Positions 9,817-18,439 of a DNA stretch of 64,000 nt are shown piece after piece (position 1 is the stretch's first letter; every line of letters starts with the position of its first letter). The stretch spans positions 496,001-560,000 of the forward strand of contig NZ_QGNZ01000001.1 of assembly GCF_003173595.1 (NCBI RefSeq). The letters are read 5' to 3'. The translations under genes and the position numbers were made by a program. Source of the stretch: Pedobacter yonginensis. Its GTDB lineage: Bacteria > Bacteroidota > Bacteroidia > Sphingobacteriales > Sphingobacteriaceae. Under the pieces are notes generated by a model. That model did not search any database. It worked only from the letters and a program-made list of their open reading frames with translations, and had not been told where the DNA came from.

Positions 9817-9940
9817 CATTCACTCATTCATTCATTCGGCACTCAATCATTCACTCATCCAATAATTCGGCATTCACTCACTCATTCATTCATTCATTCA
9901 ATAATTTGGCATTCATTCAATAATTCGGCACTCATTCAAT
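9817..9940. repeat. CATTCA / AATAATTCGGCA low-complexity repeat
   Basis: About 120 bp made of CATTCA/CTCATTCA tetranucleotide-like units interspersed with four or five copies of a longer phrase, (A)ATAATTCGGCA or its variants. It ends 12 bases before the ATG of the VOC gene at 9953. The rest of the 9602-9952 gap shows no gene. Such tracts are prone to slippage, so copy number may vary between strains. Confidence 0.8.
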
Positions 9941-9952
9941 AAAACTCCTCCC

Positions 9953-10339
9953 ATGTTCAATCGTATTCATCATATTGCAATTATTTGTTCGGATTATGAA
10001 AAGTCGAAAGATTTTTATGTGAACAAACTCGGATTTACCATAATGGCAGAGGTTTACCGGGCGGAGCGAAAATCTTACAAACTTGATCTGGCTGTAAATG
10101 GCTTGTATCAGATTGAGCTTTTCTCCTTTGAGAATCCACCCGCCCGACCTTCGCGACCAGAAGCACAAGGCTTGCGTCATTTAGCTTTTGAGGTAGATGA
10201 TATTGAACAAGAAATTGAAAGATTAGCAGGACATGGCATTGTTAGTGAGGCGATAAGAATTGATGAATTTACCGAAAAGCGATTTACGTTTTTTACAGAT
10301 CCAGATGGATTGCCGTTAGAGCTTTATGAAAAATCGTAA
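9953..10339 (+). CDS. VOC family (glyoxalase-like) protein, YaeR type
   Basis: A 128 aa single-domain vicinal oxygen chelate protein made of two beta-alpha-beta-beta-beta modules. Likely metal ligands are the His pair at residues 6-7 (IHHIAI), Glu in the LRHLAFEVDD strand, and the final Glu of DPDGLPLELYE. The sequence is closest in character to the YaeR/GloA2 branch, whose substrate is not firmly established, so no reaction is assigned. The protein lacks a signal peptide. It sits 50 bases upstream of trmN6 on the same strand and could be co-transcribed. A tandem low-complexity repeat lies directly in front of its start. Confidence 0.8.
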   Translation: MFNRIHHIAIICSDYEKSKDFYVNKLGFTIMAEVYRAERKSYKLDLAVNGLYQIELFSFENPPARPSRPEAQGLRHLAFEVDDIEQEIERLAGHGIVSEAIRIDEFTEKRFTFFTDPDGLPLELYEKS

Positions 10340-10389
10340 TAAGTGTTGCTTGCAAGTTCAAATGGCTAAAATTTAGAAAGATAGTTTTA

Positions 10390-11091
10390 ATGAGCATTTT
10401 CAAATTCAAACAATTTGAGGTCGATCAATCGGGTTGTGCCATGAAAATTAATACCGATGGGGTGTTATTGGCAGCTTCTGCTCATCAGCATGAACCTAAA
10501 CGGATATTAGATATAGGAACAGGAACGGGTGTAATTGCCTTAATGTTGGCTCAGCGTTTTCCTAGAGCAATTGTTCATGCAGTAGAAATTGATAAAGAAG
10601 CATCTGAAACGGCGAAGAAAAACTTCAGCAACTCTAACTTTTCAAACCGATTATCGGTTACTTGCACTGCTTTTGAGGAATATGATTCAGTTGAAAGGTT
10701 TGATTTAATTGTTTCCAATCCACCATTCTTTGTGAACGATTTAAAGAATGCAGAAGTTAAAAAAGGAGTTGCCAGGCACACAACTGATGCTTTTTTCGAA
10801 ATGTTGATTGACAAATCAGCTTCAATGCTGAGCGAACAGGGTACAATATGGTTAATTCTGCCCCTTAAGCAGGTAGATTATGTTATTAAAATATCTTCAA
10901 CCTATGGCCTTTTTCTCCAAGAAATCATTCATATCCACTCCGATAACAGCAAGCCAACCTTTAGGCAAATGATTTGTTTGAGCAAAACAGCTGGCTCTAG
11001 CTTGGAAAGGGATTTTTACATTTACGAATCCTTGCAACAGCATACATCAGCATATAAGGACTTATTAAAAGATTTCTTCTTAGCTTTTTAA
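10390..11091 (+). CDS. trmN6: tRNA1(Val) (adenine37-N6)-methyltransferase
   Basis: SAM-dependent methyltransferase predicted to make m6A at position 37 of tRNA-Val. The 233 aa protein has motif I DIGTGTGVIALMLAQ at residues 41-55 and the NPPFF catalytic motif at 110-114, characteristic of N6-adenine methyltransferases, together with the opening FKFKQFEVDQSGCAMKINTDGVLL that is typical of the YfiC/TrmN6 family. Length agrees with the E. coli enzyme (~245 aa). It begins 50 bases after the VOC gene. Assignment to the tRNA target rests on family resemblance, not on the sequence alone. Confidence 0.88.
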   Translation: MSIFKFKQFEVDQSGCAMKINTDGVLLAASAHQHEPKRILDIGTGTGVIALMLAQRFPRAIVHAVEIDKEASETAKKNFSNSNFSNRLSVTCTAFEEYDSVERFDLIVSNPPFFVNDLKNAEVKKGVARHTTDAFFEMLIDKSASMLSEQGTIWLILPLKQVDYVIKISSTYGLFLQEIIHIHSDNSKPTFRQMICLSKTAGSSLERDFYIYESLQQHTSAYKDLLKDFFLAF

Positions 11092-11194
11092 TTGCCACTC
11101 GACAAATTGAAAGGCTATAATGCAGCTTTTGCTAAACTCCGTATCAGTATATTTGTTAAAATATCTTAAAATCTTTTAAAAATACTTCACTTCA

Positions 11195-11686
11195 ATGAAA
11201 AAAATTGGTTTAATTTCTGATACCCACGGTTTTTTGGATGATGCGGTATTTAAGCATTTTGAAAGCTGCAATGAAATTTGGCACGCCGGAGATTTCGGCC
11301 CGAATGTAGCCAAGCCACTGGCCGATTTTAAACCATTACGTGGGGTGTTTGGGAATATTGATGACGGGGAGATCAGATCGGAGTTTCCGGAGCAAAATCG
11401 ATTTAGCTGCGAAGAAATAAACGTCTTTATGACGCATATAGGTGGTTATCCGGGTAAATATGTCAAATCGGTAAAAGAAGAATTGTACACTAACCCGCCT
11501 AAATTATTCATCACAGGTCATTCACATATTTTGAAGGTTATGTTTGATGAAAAGATAAAATGTTTGCATATAAACCCCGGTGCAGCAGGAAAACATGGCT
11601 GGCATAAAGTTAGAACTTTGGTTCGGTTTTGCATTTCTGAAGAAAATATTCATACCTTAGAGGTTATAGAGTTATCAGGTAGATAA
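11195..11686 (+). CDS. YfcE-type metallophosphoesterase
   Basis: Small (163 aa) calcineurin-like phosphoesterase of the YfcE/MJ0936 group, a two-metal enzyme that cleaves phosphodiesters in vitro; the natural substrate is unknown. All metal-binding blocks are visible: SDTHG at 8-12, HAGDFG at 32-37, GNIDD near 52, THIGG near 79, and ITGHSH near 107. A -7 element TATATTTG (11148-11155) lies 39 bases upstream of the ATG, with a weaker -33 TTTTG at 11127-11131. fbp starts only 19 bases after its stop, so the two genes are probably one transcript. Confidence 0.85.
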   Translation: MKKIGLISDTHGFLDDAVFKHFESCNEIWHAGDFGPNVAKPLADFKPLRGVFGNIDDGEIRSEFPEQNRFSCEEINVFMTHIGGYPGKYVKSVKEELYTNPPKLFITGHSHILKVMFDEKIKCLHINPGAAGKHGWHKVRTLVRFCISEENIHTLEVIELSGR

Positions 11687-11705
11687 TGTAAAAAATACAC
11701 TAAGT

Positions 11706-12785
11706 ATGGTTTGTGGCGTTAAAACACTAGGACAATTTATCATCGAAAAACAGGCAGATTTTCCCTACGCAAAAGGCGAACTTTCTAGGTTGCTCAGAGA
11801 TATGGGGATAGCCGCTAAAATTGTAAATCGAGAGGTTAACAAGGCAGGTTTAGTTGATATATTGGGCGATATGGGCACCACAAACATTCAGGGTGAGGAG
11901 CAAAAGAAGTTAGATGTTTATGCTAATGAACAATTTATTGCTGCCTTAACTAGTGGGGGCGAGTGTTGTATCGTAGCTACGGAAGAAGAAGATGAGATCA
12001 TTCACATCGAATCGCCAGTCTCTCAAAATGCCAAATACATCGTCTGCATCGATCCCTTAGACGGCTCATCCAATACGGATGTGAATGTTGCTGTAGGTAC
12101 CATTTTTTCAATTTATCGACGCAAATCGGTTGATGGTAGAGCCACGCTTGAAGACGTTTTACAAAAGGGTACCCAACAAGTTGCCGCCGGATACATCATC
12201 TACGGATCTTCAACCATGTTGGTTTACACAACTGGCGTGGGTGTAAATGGCTTTACGCTAGATCCATCCATCGGCGAATTTTGTTTGTCACATCCGCAAA
12301 TGCGCATTCCTGAAACTGGATATATCTATTCGGTAAATGAAGGAAACTATGTGCATTTTCCTGATGGTGTGAAAAAATACATCAAATATTGCCAGGTAGA
12401 AGATGCTGCTACAAAAAGGCCCTACACATCCAGATACATCGGTTCGATGGTTGGAGATATTCACCGCAATTTAATTAAGGGTGGAATTTACATTTATCCG
12501 ACCACCTCTCGTTCTCCTAACGGAAAATTGAGGCTACTTTACGAGTGCAATCCAATGGCATTTATCATTGAGCAAGCAGGAGGAAAGGCAAGTACAGGTT
12601 TCGATCGTGTATTGGATATTGTACCTACAGAATTGCACCAAAGAGTACCTGTTTTTATCGGATCAAAATTAATGGTAGAAAAAGCAGAAGAAATGATGCG
12701 CCTTTACACCCCAAAATTAAACGCGCTGAGCGATAAGGCGGAAGCTACTCTGGAAGATTTAGGCATCATTGGCGGGATTGATTAA
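11706..12785 (+). CDS. fbp: Fructose-1,6-bisphosphatase class 1
   Basis: Hydrolyses fructose-1,6-bisphosphate to fructose-6-phosphate, the committed gluconeogenic step, in the cytoplasm. The 359 aa protein carries the metal-site acidic run EEEDE near residue 97, the family signature [12 protein letters not shown] near 118 and the C-terminal [19 protein letters not shown] block near 280. Length is close to that of class I enzymes (~335 aa). It follows the metallophosphoesterase by 19 bases and is likely co-transcribed with it. rnhA is convergent downstream. Confidence 0.95.
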   Translation: MVCGVKTLGQFIIEKQADFPYAKGELSRLLRDMGIAAKIVNREVNKAGLVDILGDMGTTNIQGEEQKKLDVYANEQFIAALTSGGECCIVATEEEDEIIHIESPVSQNAKYIVCIDPLDGSSNTDVNVAVGTIFSIYRRKSVDGRATLEDVLQKGTQQVAAGYIIYGSSTMLVYTTGVGVNGFTLDPSIGEFCLSHPQMRIPETGYIYSVNEGNYVHFPDGVKKYIKYCQVEDAATKRPYTSRYIGSMVGDIHRNLIKGGIYIYPTTSRSPNGKLRLLYECNPMAFIIEQAGGKASTGFDRVLDIVPTELHQRVPVFIGSKLMVEKAEEMMRLYTPKLNALSDKAEATLEDLGIIGGID

Positions 12786-12839
12786 AGTATTCCGCCTCAA
12801 TAAACGAATTTTCGTCCATTGAATTTGAAGTAAAGGAAG

Positions 12840-13313
12840 TTACAACAGCGTGGCTTTGTTTCTTTCCACTTCGAAAAACGTATCGATAGCCAATTCGGCT
12901 TTATTTTGTGATGCCGCAACGGCAAGGCGGTCGCAACGTTCGTTTTCGGGGTGATCGTTGTGACCCTTAATCCAGACGAATTTCACTTTGTGCAATTTGT
13001 ACAATTCAAGAAAGCGCAGCCACAAATCTTTATTCTTTTTATCTTTGAAATTTTTGCTTACCCAGCCAAACACCCACTTTTTTTCGACTGCATCTACCAC
13101 ATATTTAGAATCTGAATAAACGGTAACTTGCTGATTTAAGCTTTTCAGTGCCTCTAAGCCTTTTATAACGGCAAGTAATTCCATACGGTTATTGGTGGTC
13201 ATTCTAAAGCCACCACTCAACTCTTTGTAGTGTTGGCCTGCTCTCAAAATGGTTCCATAACCACCTGGACCTGGGTTGCCGCTAGCTGCTCCGTCTGTAT
13301 AAATCTCAATCAT
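12840..13313 (-). CDS. rnhA: Ribonuclease HI
   Basis: Degrades the RNA strand of RNA-DNA hybrids. The 157 aa protein has the complete D-E-D-D active site: D7 in [13 protein letters not shown]45 in [11 protein letters not shown]68 in VYSDSKYV and D128 in ENERCDRLA, plus the flexible-loop histidine H118 in IKGHND. This is the typical bacterial length, with no hybrid-binding N-terminal domain. A -7 element TAGATTTG at 13322-13329 is 8 bases from the ATG, implying an almost leaderless transcript. Confidence 0.95.
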   Translation of the reverse strand: MIEIYTDGAASGNPGPGGYGTILRAGQHYKELSGGFRMTTNNRMELLAVIKGLEALKSLNQQVTVYSDSKYVVDAVEKKWVFGWVSKNFKDKKNKDLWLRFLELYKLHKVKFVWIKGHNDHPENERCDRLAVAASQNKAELAIDTFFEVERNKATLL

Positions 13314-13441
13314 AAACGTAGCAAATCTAAGTTTTTAGCTCCAAAACTAGGTATTTTATGTTTTTTTAATGTTCTGGATTAAATTCAAATAATTGAATAA
13401 TAGAGTTTTAATGGTTTTTTTTATTTAGGAGTACAAAAATA

Positions 13442-13472
13442 TTTGTAAGAATTATTAAAAGTTGTACTTTTG
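13442..13472 (+). promoter_or_regulatory. tRNA-His promoter
   Basis: A perfect Bacteroidota-type promoter: TTTG at 13442-13445, exactly 19 bases, then TACTTTTG (TAnnTTTG) at 13465-13472. The mature tRNA begins 16 bases further on. Confidence 0.85.
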
Positions 13473-13488
13473 CGATACCAAAAAACAC

Positions 13489-13563
13489 GGTGGTTGTAGC
13501 TCAGTTGGTTAGAGTATTGGTTTGTGGTGCCGAGGGTCGTGGGTTCGAGCCCCATCAGCCACC
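13489..13563 (+). tRNA. tRNA-His (GTG anticodon)
   Basis: Folds as a full cloverleaf with the anticodon loop TTTGTGGT (anticodon GTG), a T-loop GGGTTCGAGCCCC and the extra 5' G at position -1 that marks tRNA-His, pairing with C73 at 13563. The acceptor stem has one G-U pair. The CCA end is not fully encoded (CCG follows C73). The 3' end forms the start of a 44 bp direct repeat, so this gene is the probable integration site of the island downstream. Confidence 0.93.
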
Positions 13564-13602
13564 CCGAAGTTTTAAAGCAGTTCTGAAAAGAGCTGCTTTT
13601 TT
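13559..13602. repeat. Left attachment-site repeat (tRNA-His 3' end plus terminator)
   Basis: 44 bp, identical to 21483-21526. It contains the last five bases of the tRNA (CCACC) and a 10 bp hairpin with a GAAA loop (AAGCAGTTCT...AGAGCTGCTT) followed by a T run, which serves as the tRNA's terminator. Duplication of a tRNA 3' end at both sides of a gene block is the classic mark of site-specific integration (attL/attR). Confidence 0.85.
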
Positions 13603-13678
13603 CGTTTTAAATGGTTTTTATTTACATTAACCTATTTAGCAATCAATATGCTAAGCCTGCCATTTGTAAATTCTTAAT

Positions 13679-13981
13679 TTGGATTTCTGTAACAAAGGTA
13701 ATGTCTTGAACATTTTGTGGTATAGAAGTTATTGGTCAATTTTACAAACGCGCACACGACACGCGTGCGCCAGCGAGGATTTGGACGGCTTCGAGGTAAA
13801 GCAATTGGACGATGCGGAGGAAACCAATCTGAACCATTTCCAGCGTTGCGAGTTGAAAATTACTGATGATAACGGTAATACGTTCAGCACTAAAAACCCT
13901 TTTATCATTAACGAGGTGGCAATGAGTATCAAGGCACTTTGTGGGGTAAACTGTCAGAGGTGGAAGCGCAAATTTCATTGA
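13679..13981 (+). pseudogene. Chimeric, frameshifted mobile-element gene fragment
   Basis: The ORF reads 100 aa, but its first ~25 residues come from AT-rich intergenic-like DNA. Coding character begins abruptly near 13750 together with a jump in GC content. Near the 3' end a different frame gives a better-looking continuation, EYQGTLWGKLSEVEAQIS, ending at a stop near 13989, so a frameshift around 13915-13935 is likely. No family was recognised. A terminator follows at 13998. It is probably a remnant of a conserved gene of a Bacteroidota plasmid or conjugative element, truncated at its 5' end by the integration or a deletion. Confidence 0.4.
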
Positions 13982-13997
13982 ACCTTTAAATTTTTAT

Positions 13998-14020
13998 GCC
14001 TCCCGAGGATTTCGGGAGGC
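13998..14020 (+). terminator. Terminator after the gene fragment
   Basis: A 9 bp perfect stem GCCTCCCGA (13998-14006) with TCGGGAGGC (14012-14020), loop of 5, followed by a short T/A-rich tail. Confidence 0.6.
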
Positions 14021-14045
14021 TATTTATTCACTAAAGTTTAAAGTA

Positions 14046-14276
14046 ATGGAAAGCGCATTTATAGATTTTTTAGACCAGCTGTACCAACGAGGATATGCGG
14101 AAGATTTCAAGGAAAACAACCCCGATGCCTATTATAGCCAATTAGCAGAATTTGAAAACCAGTATAGCGATAAACACAATGACACATCATATGTATCTAA
14201 CGGTTCGCGTAGAAGCCAAGACCGACCTGCCGCTAATCGAAGCCGTCAGGGAATTAGAAGACCAAACGCAAATTAG
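14046..14276 (+). CDS. Small mobile-element protein of unknown function
   Basis: A 76 aa protein starting at ATG 14046, with an acidic, helical N-terminal half (MESAFIDFLDQLYQRGYAEDF ... NPDAYYSQLAEFENQY). The last third is Arg/Asn/Ser-rich and overlaps the next gene in another frame, so the natural protein may originally have ended near residue 45 and been extended by a frameshift; this is inference. No domain recognised. Its position just ahead of the DUF932 gene suggests the two belong to the same mobile-element gene cluster. Confidence 0.5.
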   Translation: MESAFIDFLDQLYQRGYAEDFKENNPDAYYSQLAEFENQYSDKHNDTSYVSNGSRRSQDRPAANRSRQGIRRPNAN

Positions 14277-14373
14277 CGTCAGCAGTAGGCCAACTGTGGA
14301 AGTCCTGGAAACAGAGTTATTAAAATCCGAATTACCAACTTTAAAAACTAAAGACAATGGCACGCAATCTTAA
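14179..14373 (+). CDS. Small mobile-element protein of unknown function
   Basis: The preferred start is ATG 14179 (MTHHMYLTVRVEAKTDLPL), giving 64 aa; an upstream ATG at 14152 in the same frame is possible but less likely. A beta-strand then an amphipathic helix (LIEAVRELEDQTQISVSS) are visible. The gene overlaps the previous one by 98 bases and the DUF932 gene by 17 bases, an arrangement that suggests translational coupling. Family not recognised. Confidence 0.5.
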   Translation: MTHHMYLTVRVEAKTDLPLIEAVRELEDQTQISVSSRPTVEVLETELLKSELPTLKTKDNGTQS

Positions 14374-15387
14374 TTATAACGAGCAGACAGGCAAACACAG
14401 TTTTATGTCGGTCAAACACAAAGCGTGGCACGGCTTGGGTCAGATCATCACCGATTATCCGACCAGTAGCGAAGCCATCCAATATGCAGGACTAGATTTT
14501 GAAGTTGCCAAACGCTCGAACGTACACCAACTGTCCAGCGGTGTAAACATGATTTCAGAAAACAGCCTTTTTACCTTTCGCACCGACACCGAGCAGGTTT
14601 TGGGCGATAAGGTGGGGATTGATTACCAGGTGGTACAGAATACCGAGGTTTTCGGCTTTTTGACGACATTTTAGGAAATGCCACAGATATAAAGTATGAA
14701 ACAGCTGGCTGTTTGTATGATGGTCAAATCGTGTTTGTAACCGCCAAACTGCCCGAATATATCCGTGTGAGGCGTGATGATCTGATTGAACAGTATTTAA
14801 TGCTGACTTCTTCGCATGATGGTACGGGCAGCATTACCATTGCTTTTACGCCTGTGCGTGTGGTGTGCTGCAACACGCTAAATGCCGCTTTGAAAAATAA
14901 TACGAACTGTATTAAAATACGCCACACCGCCAGCGCATCAGACAAATTGAAACAGGCACACCAAATGCTGGGCATTTCCAGTCGTTTAGCCGAAGAAATG
15001 GAAATGATTTATAACCGCTGGTCTAGGGTGCGGATTTCCGACCCCGAACTAAAAAGACTGGTACAGATGGCAATGGTGCCAAACCGTGATGTACTGGAAA
15101 AATTACGCATGGGGCAGGATGAAAATTTATCCAGTCATTTCAGCAACATAATTGAAAACGTATTGGAATATGCGCATACCAGCCCAACGCAACAGGAAGC
15201 CACGACGAAGGGAACGGTTTTCGGTGCTTACAATGCTATTACTGGTTATTTTCAGAACGTGCGCAGTTACAGGGACGAGGAAAGCAAGTTCAAATCCATT
15301 TTGTCGGGTACAGGATTGGCAAGGACACAGACCGCATTCAATCTCTGTACGAATTTTGTGAAACTGGGCACAAGCGCTTTAAACTAA
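14357..15387 (+). pseudogene. DUF932 (phage/plasmid-like) gene, frameshifted
   Basis: Two consecutive ORFs, 14357-14674 and the frame ending at 15387, together make a ~340 aa DUF932 protein. The first part contains the typical opening (KHKAWHGLGQIITDYPTSSEA) and the second the conserved TPVRVVCCNTLNAAL segment. The frames meet at 14655-14665, where the T5 run in GGCTTTTTGAC would need one extra T to restore the expected FGFFDDILGN. DUF932 genes are found in phages, plasmids and conjugative elements of Bacteroidota; their function is unknown. The break may be real decay, a sequencing slip in the homopolymer, or less likely a programmed shift. Confidence 0.75.
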
Positions 15388-15545
15388 GCTTTCGGCAATT
15401 TTTTTACTCTGTGAGTGGTCACCGAAATCTCGGGCGGCCCCTTGCGGGGCACAAGTGTTTGTAAAGTGTCTGATTAGGTATTGGAATCACATTTTATTTT
15501 TAGTGGTTAACTTTTCATAACTTGCCTTATTGAATTATAAATTAA
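15388..15545. other. Intergenic region with a GC-rich hairpin
   Basis: Contains GGCCCCTTGCGGGGC near 15433, a short strong hairpin without a T run, at the boundary where the GC-richer mobile-element remnant gives way to the AT-rich cargo genes. No gene or clear promoter seen. Confidence 0.5.
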
Positions 15546-16265
15546 ATGATTAAGGCATCTTTTCTACAATACGCTTCTGATATTTTGGCTTCAACCAACT
15601 CCACGTTATCTTGGGGCAAATTAGTCAAATATTTTAATGCAAAAAGTGTTGACTATAATGTCGACATTCCTCATACAAGCTTGACTTTCCCTTCTACAGG
15701 CTTAGCAAACAAAAGAACTGGTTTTTATGAGAACTTGGTTCATTTTACTCCTGAACAGCAATTTGAAATATTGGAAGAGCTTTGTGATATTTATAATGAA
15801 GTTGCCGAGGTTACAGAGTTAAAAGGCAAGCTATATGCAATGTATGGGGGGGTTAAACAAAATACTGCAATAGCTGCTAGCGCCGAACTTGTAGCAGAAA
15901 CCCAAAGTTTATTGAAAGATTTCCCTGATGCTGATAAACAATATAATTCGGGACTGGATAAAATAACAAAGGGCATTTATGAGCGAAATGCATTGGATGA
16001 TCTCCGATTGAGCCTTGAATTGCTGTTAAAAGGTGTCTTGAACAATAGCAAATCGCTAGAAAATCAGAGAGCTTCAATTGGCGAATTTTTTAAGGTTAAA
16101 AATATCTCACCTCAAATTGCGAATATGCTTTGGACGTTGATTGACCAGTATTCTAAATATCAAAACGAGCATGTCAAACATAATGATAAAATTAATCCCA
16201 AAGAGATAAATGTTATTTTGGATCTCACTACGACATTCATGAAGCACCTTTTACAACATGTTTAG
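15546..16265 (+). CDS. Island protein of unknown function, possible abortive-infection type
   Basis: A soluble, mostly helical 239 aa protein with no signal peptide or membrane segment. The N-terminal ~75 residues look like a small folded domain (FLQYASDILASTNSTLSWGK). The C-terminal ~90 residues (RNALDDLRLSLELLLKGVL ... YQNEHVKHNDKINPKEINVILDLT) resemble the helical tail seen in abortive-infection and HEPN-like families, but the canonical R-x4-6-H motif is not present, so this is only a suggestion. It is convergent with the ABC-3C-like operon, 34 bases from the ATPase stop codon, and belongs to the island cargo. It could be an independent defence gene or a passenger. Confidence 0.6.
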   Translation: MIKASFLQYASDILASTNSTLSWGKLVKYFNAKSVDYNVDIPHTSLTFPSTGLANKRTGFYENLVHFTPEQQFEILEELCDIYNEVAEVTELKGKLYAMYGGVKQNTAIAASAELVAETQSLLKDFPDADKQYNSGLDKITKGIYERNALDDLRLSLELLLKGVLNNSKSLENQRASIGEFFKVKNISPQIANMLWTLIDQYSKYQNEHVKHNDKINPKEINVILDLTTTFMKHLLQHV

Positions 16266-16299
16266 TATAACCAAAATGGTGCTTACTGCCCGGTTGGAT

Positions 16300-18438
16300 T
16301 TAAGATAGTCTCACAATACTTTTACCATTATCTGGTAACCGAAATATATGATAATCTTCATTCACTTTTAATTTCGATAATAAAGCATCTAGGTCAAGTT
16401 TGTCTACAGGTTTGTCATTCTCAGTAATCAGTACTTTTTGCACAGATGTTAAAATGATAACCTGCCGATCCTTAATCGCCGCAGCTTTTTCAAATAAAGT
16501 CTGCAAATTTTGACTCCGTATCGAATGTTGTCCAGGTTCATCTAGCAACAATAAACCGGGATGGTTTTTGCCAGCTACAAGTAGGGTCAGCGAATACGCC
16601 CACATCGTCCGAACAAAATCAGAAGCTGAAGAATTTGTTTTTATCGATTGTGGTAAGTCACTTTCTGAATTAAATTTGAAAACTGGAAAGTACTTAAAAG
16701 GCTCATTCAGCTGAATGAAGATGTTGTAGGCTTGGTTGCTGTCATAACCCATGGGAAAAAGGTACTGGGTTTTAAAAATGCTTTCGAAATTAATTAGGAT
16801 TTTTCGATCTTCAGCTACGCTGTTTTCCAATTTACCTTTCTTGATCAGTAAAAGTTGATATTCAGCTGCTACCTCACCTAAATTTAATAAATAACGATTG
16901 AAACGCATCTCCGCATATCGCAAATCATTAACTTCCTTCTCTAGGCGGACACGGTTTAAGCTATCTAAATCTGAGTAATCTCGATCATCTTCAATAAGTT
17001 CACGCAAGATTACTTTTATTTCTTCTTCTAATTTGCGCTGTTTATTTAGATAGTATTTACGCATGAGCTCCTTTTCTTCGATAATGGTTCGTAAACTGCT
17101 TATTGAACTTTTCATCATCCCTTGCTGTCCGCTGAGGTAGGAAATGTTTTGATCCAAAGTATATTTTTCAATAGTTACGCCTTCTGCTTTCATCAGGTCG
17201 TCTGAAACGGTTTGATGGCACGTGGGGCATTGATCAAACACATCGGTTATTAACCTCGATTCTTCAATCACATTTTTAATGCCCTTTTGAGCAATCAGTT
17301 CTTTACTGACATTGCCTAGATGCTTAGATATATTCTCATACTGTGATTTCTGGAGGTTGAGATTCGTGTCAAATTCTTCATAATTCTTCATGAATTCGAT
17401 TTGCTGTCCGTATAACACTTCTAATCTTTCTCGGATGTGTTCCTTGTTTTCACCAACCTTCTTTACCGGTAATTGCATCAGTGCGTCCAACTTATTTTGT
17501 TGCTTTTCGCTGAGGGATTTGAGAGTTTTTTCCTGTTGATCTTCCTCATCTCTCACCATCAAGGCAACGATTTTCAGACTATCTTGATCAGGGGTTATGC
17601 TTTCCGGAAGTTCACGAATGTGTCCGTTCCACTCAGCTGCTAGGCCATCAAGATGTGTAACAGTGTGGTCCCACTTTTTTATCAATCGTGTTTCTTCCCG
17701 TTCAATGTCGTCTCTTTCGGTCGAGATGGCCAGTTCTTTTAGATTTAATAAAAACTCTACTACTTTTTCCTTTGCACGATTGATTCCGTAAAAAGGCATC
17801 GTAGCAAAAAATTCTGACCAACCTTTGGTTTGCTCGATAAATAATGCTGAAAATATAGATTGCAGGTAAAGAGGACTCCGCCCTTTACTGTTGATTACCT
17901 CTGGAAGATCGAGTCCGATGAATTCGGCCAACCAATGGTAAAAACCATATTCATCTGTATTATTATTATGGTTTCGGATAAAAAGCACCCGGACATTTGT
18001 TTCATTTGAAAGGTCTGCAATAGATGATTTGAAGACACTAGCTTTTTTGGTCCTTAAGTCTCCATGTTTATCAAACTCCCCTGAATTGATCATTCGAGCG
18101 ATTGTTGTTATCTCACCGCGATCGTTTTCGATTTCCAATAATATACGCGACCTCGATACTCGATGTGTAATAATATCACCCGTTTTGGGATCACTTGTCT
18201 CAAATTCTGTTTTCAGTGCCTTACCAAGTGCTTTTTCGTTCATAGCACCAAGTTCCAACAACTCTTCCATGCCCAGGGCGTAGTAAATGCTTGAGCCTAT
18301 AGTGGATTTTCCTCTTGAGTTTTGTCCGGCAATTATATTCAATCCTGAGTAAAAGGGTATGTCAAATCCGTACTTTTCCGTATTATCGGTTGAGCCTCCA
18401 GGCAGTATAACCAGTCGTAATCTTCTTAATTTGATCAT
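16300..18438 (-). CDS. SMC/Rad50-like ATPase, ABC component of an ABC-3C-like system
   Basis: A 712 aa protein with a split ABC ATPase head. Walker A is at 38-46 (GQNSRGKST); a coiled-coil insert of ~400 residues carries a zinc-hook-like CPTCHQTV near residue 405; Walker B LLLLDEP lies near 629. The signature motif is degenerate (SSASDF near 600) and the usual switch histidine is not evident (ILTSVQ). The C-terminal residues return to the head fold. In ABC-3C loci such an ATPase is thought to sense a nucleic-acid or invader cue and license the effector. It is the last gene of the operon, one base after the middle component. Confidence 0.8.
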   Translation of the reverse strand: MIKLRRLRLVILPGGSTDNTEKYGFDIPFYSGLNIIAGQNSRGKSTIGSSIYYALGMEELLELGAMNEKALGKALKTEFETSDPKTGDIITHRVSRSRILLEIENDRGEITTIARMINSGEFDKHGDLRTKKASVFKSSIADLSNETNVRVLFIRNHNNNTDEYGFYHWLAEFIGLDLPEVINSKGRSPLYLQSIFSALFIEQTKGWSEFFATMPFYGINRAKEKVVEFLLNLKELAISTERDDIEREETRLIKKWDHTVTHLDGLAAEWNGHIRELPESITPDQDSLKIVALMVRDEEDQQEKTLKSLSEKQQNKLDALMQLPVKKVGENKEHIRERLEVLYGQQIEFMKNYEEFDTNLNLQKSQYENISKHLGNVSKELIAQKGIKNVIEESRLITDVFDQCPTCHQTVSDDLMKAEGVTIEKYTLDQNISYLSGQQGMMKSSISSLRTIIEEKELMRKYYLNKQRKLEEEIKVILRELIEDDRDYSDLDSLNRVRLEKEVNDLRYAEMRFNRYLLNLGEVAAEYQLLLIKKGKLENSVAEDRKILINFESIFKTQYLFPMGYDSNQAYNIFIQLNEPFKYFPVFKFNSESDLPQSIKTNSSASDFVRTMWAYSLTLLVAGKNHPGLLLLDEPGQHSIRSQNLQTLFEKAAAIKDRQVIILTSVQKVLITENDKPVDKLDLDALLSKLKVNEDYHIFRLPDNGKSIVRLS

Positions 18439-18439
18439 C

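Noticed and set aside
9817-9940. CATTCA repeats as a CRISPR array
   Set aside because: Units are short, contiguous and unequal, with no spacers of constant length and no cas genes nearby.
9932-10180. Minus-strand ORF over the VOC gene
   Set aside because: Antisense to a well-supported coding region, no domain.
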